A stretch of 11,527 nucleotides of DNA. Origin: Desulfurococcales archaeon ex4484_204 (GTDB taxonomy: Archaea; Thermoproteota; Thermoprotei_A; Sulfolobales; NBVN01). Positions 6,837-11,527 of the stretch are shown piece by piece. The position numbers and the translations under genes were made by a program. The notes beneath the pieces are model-generated. The model saw only the letters and a list, made by a program, of their open reading frames with translations. It did not search any database and was not told the DNA's origin. The stretch spans positions 1 to 11,527 of the forward strand of contig NJEF01000020.1 in the NCBI GenBank assembly GCA_002255065.1, written 5' to 3'. The number at the start of each line of letters is the position of its first letter. Positions within the stretch are counted from its first letter, which is position 1.

Positions 6837-7383
6837 GCCTCTTCCTACGCCTCTTCCTCTCACTAAACTCCCTAAGACCTTCAGCGACCTTCTCCCTAGG
6901 TAGCTCGATAACTACTACAGCGCTATCACTTACCGTATTAAGGCCTGCTGAAACCGCTATCCCCTTTATTAAGTCACCTATGATGGAGCTAGCATCGTTC
7001 GGATTCCTAACTATCACTATCTTATCAGGGTTGAATATAGTGTTACCAACAAACCTACATAGGAGCTCTATGAGCTCCATAGCCTCCACCCCGAGCTCCC
7101 TAGCTATAGCCCCCACCCTCTCACCCATTTCCTCAGCCCTACCGCTATCTAGGTTTCCCACGAGCTCCTTAGGGATCAGCGTGAAGCCTAGGTTCTCAAG
7201 GATGTACTCAAGCCTCTTCTCCCTCAACGCCTTAGGGGCGTAGAACCCCCTTGACTCTAGCTCTAGTGCCTCACCAATAAGCATTCTTAAGTAATTGCTT
7301 AAGGTAACCCCTCTCCTACTAGCTACCTCCTTTAACTGCTTGGCGAGCTCCGTGTCCAGACCTACAGTTTTCCTACTCACCAT
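6832..7383 (-). CDS. Ribbon-helix-helix (CopG-like) DNA-binding protein A
   Basis: A 183-residue protein. Residues 4-42 (KTVGLDTELAKQLKEVASRR, then GVTLSNYLRMLIGEALE) read as a beta strand followed by two helices with a G-(V/I)-(T/P)-(L) turn, the usual pattern of RHH/CopG/MetJ-type dimeric regulators that insert the paired strands into the DNA major groove. The remainder (about 45-165) is a helix-rich then alpha/beta region without a name I can give, ending in a strongly basic tail (ERKRRRKRR) that could add DNA contact. The ATG at 7383 is preceded on its strand by AGGTG at 7396-7392 with 8-nt spacing. It overlaps the upstream RHH gene by 11 nt, so the two are one operon. Most likely a transcription factor or chromatin-associated protein; an antitoxin is less likely because no toxin partner is seen. 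Confidence 0.8.
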   Translation of the reverse strand: MVSRKTVGLDTELAKQLKEVASRRGVTLSNYLRMLIGEALELESRGFYAPKALREKRLEYILENLGFTLIPKELVGNLDSGRAEEMGERVGAIARELGVEAMELIELLCRFVGNTIFNPDKIVIVRNPNDASSIIGDLIKGIAVSAGLNTVSDSAVVVIELPREKVAEGLREFSERKRRRKRR

Positions 7384-7957
7384 GGGTGGAACACCTAACG
7401 CTAACCTTGATAATACCCCTACTAACCTGTATATCCTTGACCTCCAGGTCTAGCGCCTTACATAGCTCCTCAAGAGCGGCCCTAGCTAGGTTAGTAACCC
7501 TTACGGGCTGATTGCTTGAAGCAGCGATCACTCGGTAACTATTACCCCCCTTAACTATGCTTACATTCATATCCGGGAACCACACGTTGAGAACTAACCT
7601 AAGAGTCTCTAGGTCAGGCCCCCTCTTAACCTTAGCTAGGGTTCCATACCATGAAGCCGTCCTCCTAACCTCGCTAAGCAGTTCAGCGAATACCTCCTCA
7701 TCCAGCGACTCAACCAGCCTGTAAACAAAGCTCTGGGGCAGGATAACGCCGCCAGCACGCCTCAGGTCATCGAGCATGTCGCTAAGCGATATCACCTCAA
7801 TAATGTTGGATCTGAACTGCATTGCCTTAAGCACTTCAGCAAGCACACTCTCAATAAACTCCCTAAGGGGGATGCCGGCACGTTCAGCAAGCTTAGCAGC
7901 TACCGACAGGGTTGATTCTGAAATCGGTATAAACCTCTTAGCGCTCAGTATCACCAC
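7373..7957 (-). CDS. Ribbon-helix-helix-like protein B, paralogue of protein A
   Basis: A 194-residue protein. The first 45 residues (strand KRFIPISES, helix LSVAAKLAERAG, turn IPLR, helix EFIESVLAEVLKAM) follow the RHH pattern, though more weakly than in protein A. Beyond this it shares an order of elements with A: a helix leading into 'G-x-x-(L/I)-P' (A: GFTLIPKELV; B: GVILPQSFVY), a charged helix, a 'MELIELL / LETLRLVL' helix, a strand ending in 'N-x-S/N', another helix and a final strand (VVVIEL / IIKVSV). This suggests duplication and a possible A-B heteromer. The start is GTG 7957, with a TATA-like box centred about 26 nt upstream on the same strand, so the transcript is probably leaderless; a second GTG follows immediately. 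It is the first gene of a two-gene operon facing the S-layer gene across a shared intergenic region. Confidence 0.72.
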   Translation of the reverse strand: MVILSAKRFIPISESTLSVAAKLAERAGIPLREFIESVLAEVLKAMQFRSNIIEVISLSDMLDDLRRAGGVILPQSFVYRLVESLDEEVFAELLSEVRRTASWYGTLAKVKRGPDLETLRLVLNVWFPDMNVSIVKGGNSYRVIAASSNQPVRVTNLARAALEELCKALDLEVKDIQVSRGIIKVSVRCSTHGE

Positions 7958-7978
7958 CTAAAAACCTTCGTAGTAAAG

Positions 7979-7987
7979 TTTAATAAG
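7979..7987 (-). promoter_or_regulatory. TATA-like box of the RHH operon
   Basis: On the minus strand this reads CTTATTAAA. Its centre is about 26 nt before the GTG at 7957, so transcription should begin at or next to the start codon (leaderless). Confidence 0.6.
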
Positions 7988-8004
7988 CCCAACCACTCGA
8001 ACAC

Positions 8005-8019
8005 AATGCAGAATGCATT
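8005..8019. repeat. Inverted repeat AATGCA-GAA-TGCATT
   Basis: Perfect 6-bp arms around 3 bp (arms 8005-8010 and 8014-8019), centred about 30 bp upstream of the RHH operon TATA box. It also contains the 8-bp palindrome AATGCATT (8012-8019). Its size suits a dimeric regulator, but short palindromes also occur by chance. Confidence 0.4.
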
Positions 8020-8062
8020 AACTCATCGTCCCGTAGCGAAGCTCTCTAAGCATTAAGGAGGA

Positions 8063-8081
8063 GTAGTGCCCGTATTACTAC
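8063..8081. repeat. Inverted repeat GTAGT-N9-ACTAC upstream of the S-layer promoter
   Basis: Arms at 8063-8067 and 8077-8081. The right arm overlaps the end of the first CCGTATTAC copy, so the two motifs may belong to one composite protein-binding site. Confidence 0.35.
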
Positions 8082-8100
8082 GGCTTCGGGACCGTATTAC
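8070..8100. repeat. 9-bp direct repeat spaced 22 bp, candidate operator
   Basis: CCGTATTAC occurs at 8070-8078 and again at 8092-8100, start to start exactly 22 bp, close to two turns of B-DNA, so both copies face the same side of the helix. The second copy ends 9 bp before the TATA-like box at 8110, where a bound protein could block or recruit the basal transcription factors. Direct repeats in helical phase are a common operator form for RHH proteins, and an RHH operon begins 112 bp to the left of the first copy. The link is inference. Confidence 0.5.
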
Positions 8101-8109
8101 CGGGTAGGG

Positions 8110-8118
8110 TATTTAAAG
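8110..8118 (+). promoter_or_regulatory. TATA-like box of the S-layer-like gene
   Basis: TATTTAAAG preceded by purine-rich GGGTAGGG. It predicts a start site near 8138-8142 and a 5' leader of roughly 55-60 nt, so unlike its neighbours this gene is expected to be leadered, in line with its good Shine-Dalgarno site. Confidence 0.6.
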
Positions 8119-8125
8119 ACTATGT

Positions 8126-8137
8126 ACACAACTGTGT
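8126..8137. repeat. Inverted repeat ACACA-AC-TGTGT at the predicted transcription start
   Basis: Perfect 5-bp arms around 2 bp, ending where the transcript of the S-layer-like gene is expected to start. The right arm continues as TGTGTTC, and its reverse complement GAACACA occurs at 7999-8005 on the other side of the intergenic region, so the element may be a shared half-site. Confidence 0.35.
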
Positions 8138-8148
8138 TCAGTAGTAGG

Positions 8149-8161
8149 CTTAATCCTTAAG
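8149..8161 (+). repeat. Inverted repeat CTTAA-TCC-TTAAG in the S-layer leader
   Basis: Perfect 5-bp arms around 3 nt, lying inside the predicted 5' leader. As RNA it would form only a weak A/U-rich hairpin; as DNA it could be a protein site. No function is assigned. Confidence 0.3.
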
Positions 8162-8188
8162 TACCTTCTGGAGCTAACTAGTAAGTGA

Positions 8189-8193
8189 AGGTG
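8189..8193 (+). promoter_or_regulatory. Shine-Dalgarno site of the S-layer-like gene
   Basis: AGGTG lies 5 nt before the ATG at 8199. It selects that codon over the in-frame ATG at 8211 and gives a normal basic start to the signal peptide. Confidence 0.65.
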
Positions 8194-8198
8194 TTCGT

Positions 8199-11100
8199 AT
8201 GAAGGAAGGTATGTATAAGGTATTATCGGTAGCGTTAATGGCTATCATCGTAGCGTCCATACTACCGCTAGGCATAGCTGGATCTAAGGTAGTTAGCGCC
8301 GCAACATACACAACAGAGATCGAGACAACGAGGGATGCCTGGGGAACTGTGTGGAAGAACGCGAACTTTACTGTGTACCTCACTGTGAAGCCAGCAATAT
8401 CCGATGCAACACTAGAGGGGCTCTACGTTAGGATAAGGGATAAGACAGCATGGGTTTCAGTCCTACTAGACTTCTACGATACCGATGGCCTGGAGTGGAC
8501 TAAGTACGTAGCTAAATTCAGTGTTGCAAGCGATGGCACCCTCAAGTTCCTCAACATAAGCAAGACTCCAGCGACTTGGGACACCATAGGGGTGCTCGAG
8601 GAGGACGATATCATAGATTTTAGGTTCCAGCTCGAGAACTTCACTACTTCGAGCACTTCGCTGACGTTTAAGCACTATGAGGCTGTGTTAAAGAGCTTCA
8701 GGGATGAGGTGCCGTACGGTGGTGCGTTAGTCAACGTTGGCGCGTTAGACTGGGAGATCGAGGCGCCCGACCTTAACAAGAACCCAGATGCAGCCAACTC
8801 GGAGGACTTCATAGTAACGCTAACCGACTACACCATAGGTAAGAAGGTTAACGCGACAATAACGTTCGTTGAGACGGATGACAACTCAGGGGTATTCAAG
8901 CCTAGTGAGGAGTACCTGTACGACTACCTCAACACGTCAGGGTCTAAGTTCGTGTACAACGTAAACACGGGTGTCTGGGAGCCTGGGACCTTCAACATAG
9001 GTGAGATAGACGAGGACCACGAGGTAGAGGTTGAGATAGTGCTACCGCAGTACTCAGGTGCTAGCGATGTGGATACGTTAGTCAAGGACCTAACAGTGTT
9101 CAGGTTCTTAGGCACGGTCTCAGGGTCTGCTACACTGAAGGAAGGTCTAACAATAACTGTTACTGATAAAGCAGCTAACTACCACTCGTATGAGAAGGAC
9201 ACCGTCACAGTCTCCTACACAGGTATGAGCGGTACACCTCACACAATAACGCTTGAGGAGACAGACGATGACACAGGCGTGTTTGAGGAGACCATAAGCA
9301 TCTGGGGAATGATCGGCGTCGATATAGATGAGGAGCACAACGAGATAGATGTGGAGTACACAGACACCAACGGCGCTTTAAGGAAGGCAACAGTTAGCGT
9401 GGTCTACCACACCGCGACTCTATCGGTGTCACCGGAAACAGTGGTGTTTGGTAGGGATAAGATAACTATAACTATAGAGGATGAGGACCTGAACACGGAT
9501 CCCGATACTAAGGACAGGTACTTAAGCGGCGTTATAGCTCCCGGAAACGCCCTTGAGGGATTAGAGCTAAGAGCTCATGGCGTAACCCTAGCGGTACTAA
9601 GCTTCTACGCGGTGCTAGAGGACGGTAGCGAGGTACCCTTAACAGCTGGTGCCAGCGGCGTTCCCTTAGGCCTAACTGAGACAGGAGCAGATACCGGCGT
9701 ATTCACCCTACTCCTAGACCTCAGCAAGGTTGAGGCAGCAACTAGCGGTAAGAAGATAACGGGCATTAAGGTCGTGTACAACGACAGGTTTAACGCCGAC
9801 CTAGACCCAACTATTGAGGTAGAGGCTGAGGTAAGCGTTGCTGTTGCTAGGATGGAGCTCGACAGGGCCTCAATACCGCTAACTCAGTGGGGCGACCCAG
9901 TAATACACGTAACCGTCATCGACCCTGAGGCTAACACCAATAAGTACGTTGAGGATACAACCACCGTCACCGTACACCTATATGATGCAAGCGATACCGA
10001 GGTATGGAGTGACATGTTCACGCTAACTGAGACCGACGTAGATACGTCAGAGTTCACTGGCACCGTGTCGGTGTCTAAGAGCTACTTAATGCCTAACGTC
10101 ATCGGCGGTAAGGTCGTTGTGGATTACGAGACGCCCGAGTCACACACTACACTAAGTGAGGACCTAGACCTGGAGCTCTCATCGATAAGCGTCAGCGTTA
10201 ATGGGACTTCGAGCATTAGCGTTAAGTATGGAGACAAGATAGTGATCACGGTTGAGGACCCAGACAGGAACCTCGATGCATCAGACGAGGACGAGTTCAC
10301 AATGGATGTTGGAGGTGTAAGCGTTGAGTTCACCGAGACAGGCGATAACACAGGTGTGTTTGAGTCTGAGGCTATACTGGTTAAGAAGTACAACGACAAC
10401 TGGGCACCGACGTCCACAATAACCTTCACGTATGAAGACCTAACACCGACGTACGCTACTGTCGGCATGACCTCATGGCCATCGGCCTACGAGGAGTCTA
10501 TAAGCATTAGCATAGTCGCGTTCACCGCTGAAATAAGTACCGACAAGACTACCTACGGACCCATCGGTGAGATTAAGGTAACCGTAACGGACTTCGATGC
10601 CAATGCCGATCCCGAGGCTAAGGACTCTGTTGAGGTTATGATACAGCTATGGGACGGCACGTTCATGTCAGGGTCAGTAACGCTTGAGGAGACAGACGAT
10701 AATACGGGCATGTTTGAGGGCAGCATAGACATATCGAGCATCGGCAAGCCTGAGGACATAATAGGTAAGTCGGTAAGGGTGGTGTACAGGGACCTCTGCA
10801 GCGCTGACGGAACACCGCTAACGATATTCGTAACAGTAGGGTTCACGAGCTGGGATCCCGTCATGGGGACCGATAAGGGTGCTTATAACATAGGCGAGAA
10901 GGTCGTGATGTTCGTGTACGACCCCGACGCCAACCTAGATCCGGACGTTAAGGAGACGATAACCGTTAGGGTAACGTCGACATCAGACATAGTTGGGACG
11001 TCGGTAACCCTAATAGAGACTGATGCAAACAGTGGTAACTTCACTGGTGAGGTACTGCTCTCAGACACCATAGGTCCTGGGCAGGTGTTCGTAAGGCTCG

Positions 11101-11527
11101 GCGACGTGGTGACGATAACCTATGAGGACGAGTTCCCAGCAGACTACGGCGTAACAGGTGAGTCGAAGACATTCACCTATGAAGTAAGGGTTGGGGTACC
11201 GGTAGAGAAGCCCATAGTAGCTAGCAACGCCAGGTTTGTTGACCCGATGACTGGGCAGCCAATAACCCCGACTGTTGGCAGGACCGTAGGGATAGGTGTA
11301 ACCTTAACGAACACAGGACCGTACTCAGAGAAGTTCACTGTGATAATGGTGGTTAGGGACTCAACAGGGGCAGCAGTAGGTATTCAGTGGCAGACGATCA
11401 CCTTATCCGCTGGTGCGGAGGGTGAGGCAGGCTTTAGCTTCACACCAGGGCTGCCAGGAGACTACACGGTAGAGTTCTACATAGTGAAGAGCCTGAGTGA
11501 CTGGACCCCGCTAGGAGAGACGCTGGC
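8199..11527 (+). CDS. S-layer-type secreted protein with tandem acidic Ig-like repeats, 3' partial
   Basis: One open frame from ATG 8199 to the window edge, 1109 codons with no stop. Residues 1-35 form a Sec signal peptide (MKEGMYK, hydrophobic core, then a V-S-A-A cleavage region). A unique N-terminal domain follows (about 36-185), then repeated beta-sandwich-like units. Each has an acidic opening (examples EDEDLNTDPD, IDPEANTN, EDPDRNLDASD, TDFDANADPE, YDPDANLDPD) and a closing E-T-(D/G)-x-(D/N)-(T/S)-G-x-F motif. The motif glutamates are near residues 225, 354, 494, 611, 713, 831 and 940; the fourth copy is altered (ETDVDTSEF). From about 1000 the protein changes to a CARDB-like Ig segment (VGIGVTLTNTG ... 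GDYTVEFYIV). The same repeat style occurs in S-layer proteins of Nitrosopumilus-type archaea. It probably forms the outer lattice, possibly Ca2+-bound through the acidic loops. A large adhesin is the alternative. The end, and any membrane anchor, lies outside the window. Confidence 0.88.
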   Translation, partial: MKEGMYKVLSVALMAIIVASILPLGIAGSKVVSAATYTTEIETTRDAWGTVWKNANFTVYLTVKPAISDATLEGLYVRIRDKTAWVSVLLDFYDTDGLEWTKYVAKFSVASDGTLKFLNISKTPATWDTIGVLEEDDIIDFRFQLENFTTSSTSLTFKHYEAVLKSFRDEVPYGGALVNVGALDWEIEAPDLNKNPDAANSEDFIVTLTDYTIGKKVNATITFVETDDNSGVFKPSEEYLYDYLNTSGSKFVYNVNTGVWEPGTFNIGEIDEDHEVEVEIVLPQYSGASDVDTLVKDLTVFRFLGTVSGSATLKEGLTITVTDKAANYHSYEKDTVTVSYTGMSGTPHTITLEETDDDTGVFEETISIWGMIGVDIDEEHNEIDVEYTDTNGALRKATVSVVYHTATLSVSPETVVFGRDKITITIEDEDLNTDPDTKDRYLSGVIAPGNALEGLELRAHGVTLAVLSFYAVLEDGSEVPLTAGASGVPLGLTETGADTGVFTLLLDLSKVEAATSGKKITGIKVVYNDRFNADLDPTIEVEAEVSVAVARMELDRASIPLTQWGDPVIHVTVIDPEANTNKYVEDTTTVTVHLYDASDTEVWSDMFTLTETDVDTSEFTGTVSVSKSYLMPNVIGGKVVVDYETPESHTTLSEDLDLELSSISVSVNGTSSISVKYGDKIVITVEDPDRNLDASDEDEFTMDVGGVSVEFTETGDNTGVFESEAILVKKYNDNWAPTSTITFTYEDLTPTYATVGMTSWPSAYEESISISIVAFTAEISTDKTTYGPIGEIKVTVTDFDANADPEAKDSVEVMIQLWDGTFMSGSVTLEETDDNTGMFEGSIDISSIGKPEDIIGKSVRVVYRDLCSADGTPLTIFVTVGFTSWDPVMGTDKGAYNIGEKVVMFVYDPDANLDPDVKETITVRVTSTSDIVGTSVTLIETDANSGNFTGEVLLSDTIGPGQVFVRLGDVVTITYEDEFPADYGVTGESKTFTYEVRVGVPVEKPIVASNARFVDPMTGQPITPTVGRTVGIGVTLTNTGPYSEKFTVIMVVRDSTGAAVGIQWQTITLSAGAEGEAGFSFTPGLPGDYTVEFYIVKSLSDWTPLGETL
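9247..9269 (+). repeat. Exact 23-nt direct repeat inside the S-layer-like gene, copy 1
   Basis: These 23 nt are identical to 10678-10700 and encode the I/V-T-L-E-E-T-D-D core of the closing motif in the second and sixth units. The units elsewhere differ much more, so the identity may reflect recent conversion between units or constraint on a highly expressed gene. Confidence 0.6.
10678..10700 (+). repeat. Exact 23-nt direct repeat inside the S-layer-like gene, copy 2
   Basis: Identical to 9247-9269 and in the same reading frame, 1431 nt (477 codons) downstream. Recombination between the copies would delete or add whole repeat units without breaking the frame. Confidence 0.6.

Larger units (their letters stand above)
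7958..8198. promoter_or_regulatory. Divergent intergenic region between the RHH operon and the S-layer gene
   Basis: A 241-bp stretch without a convincing gene. It holds a promoter at each end (TATA-like boxes at 7979-7987, minus, and 8110-8118, plus), a 9-bp direct repeat spaced 22 bp (8070-8078 and 8092-8100), and short inverted repeats at 8005-8019, 8063-8081, 8126-8137 and 8149-8161. I see no tRNA, no recognisable C/D-box RNA and no insertion-sequence ends. The density of symmetric motifs fits a control region bound by dimeric proteins such as the adjacent RHH pair. Confidence 0.7.

Noticed and set aside
6832..7957. Toxin-antitoxin module.
   Set aside because: RHH proteins are often antitoxins, but both genes here encode RHH-like proteins longer than usual antitoxins, and neither shows toxin motifs (PIN, RelE, MazF or HEPN residues).
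7958..8198. Non-coding RNA or tRNA in the intergenic region.
   Set aside because: No cloverleaf, no C/D-box pair and no long GC-rich stem were found; the hairpins are short and better read as DNA-level sites.
8174..11071. Several minus-strand open frames of 60-114 codons inside the S-layer-like gene (for example 10124-10468 and 10553-10864).
   Set aside because: They are antisense shadows of a continuous coding frame with clear repeats; their translations are S/T/V-rich without motifs, and none has a ribosome site or promoter.
8199..11527. CRISPR array or mobile-element repeats suggested by repeated sequence.
   Set aside because: The repeats follow the reading frame as protein motifs, with variable spacing and many nucleotide differences; no spacers, transposase or terminal inverted repeats are present.

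Overview
The window looks archaeal, most likely a thermophilic member of the Thermoproteota (Crenarchaeota and relatives); the lineage cannot be fixed more closely from the sequence. Four points support this. TATA-like boxes sit about 25-30 nt in front of several start codons, as in leaderless archaeal genes. Internal genes carry GGTG/GGTGAT Shine-Dalgarno sites and often start with GTG. Two genes begin with class III (type IV pilin-like) signal peptides. One gene is a very large S-layer-type protein built of acidic Ig-like repeats. The window appears to hold nine protein genes, two of them cut by the window edges, with almost no spare DNA.

Left block (1-6829, all + strand): six tightly packed genes. 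The 3' part of an OPT-family-like membrane transporter comes first. It is followed 2 nt later by a 534-aa FtsX/MacB-like permease subunit with an extra cytoplasmic tail, then an overlapping 140-aa four-helix membrane protein, then a LolD/MacB-type ABC ATPase. Last come two secreted proteins that each seem to start with a class III signal peptide: one small (130 aa or 126 aa) and one very large (676-679 aa) with many N-glycosylation sequons. Spacing and overlaps suggest one transcription unit, though internal leaderless-type promoters may also fire before the ATPase and before the small pilin-like gene. I read the block as a cell-envelope module: an ATP-driven FtsX-type permease paired with surface-anchored pilin-like ectoproteins and a possible peptide transporter. 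The substrate is unknown and the joint function is inference.

Middle block (6832-7957, - strand): two overlapping genes for ribbon-helix-helix (RHH) proteins of 183 and 194 aa. They share an N-terminal RHH segment and a similar-looking, unrecognised C-terminal region, so they look like old tandem duplicates that may work as a heteromer. They converge on the left block with only 2 nt between the two stop codons, inside a 12-bp perfect palindrome.

Right block (7958-11527): a 241-bp divergent intergenic region with a promoter on each side, several short inverted repeats and a 9-bp direct repeat spaced exactly 22 bp just upstream of the rightward TATA box. After it comes a secreted S-layer-like protein, open for at least 1109 codons and unfinished at the window edge. 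It has a Sec signal peptide, seven copies of an E-T-(D/G)-x-(D/N)-(T/S)-G-x-F-type motif at roughly 102-140 residue intervals, and a C-terminal Ig/CARDB-like segment. The layout suggests that the RHH pair controls the S-layer gene, itself, or both.
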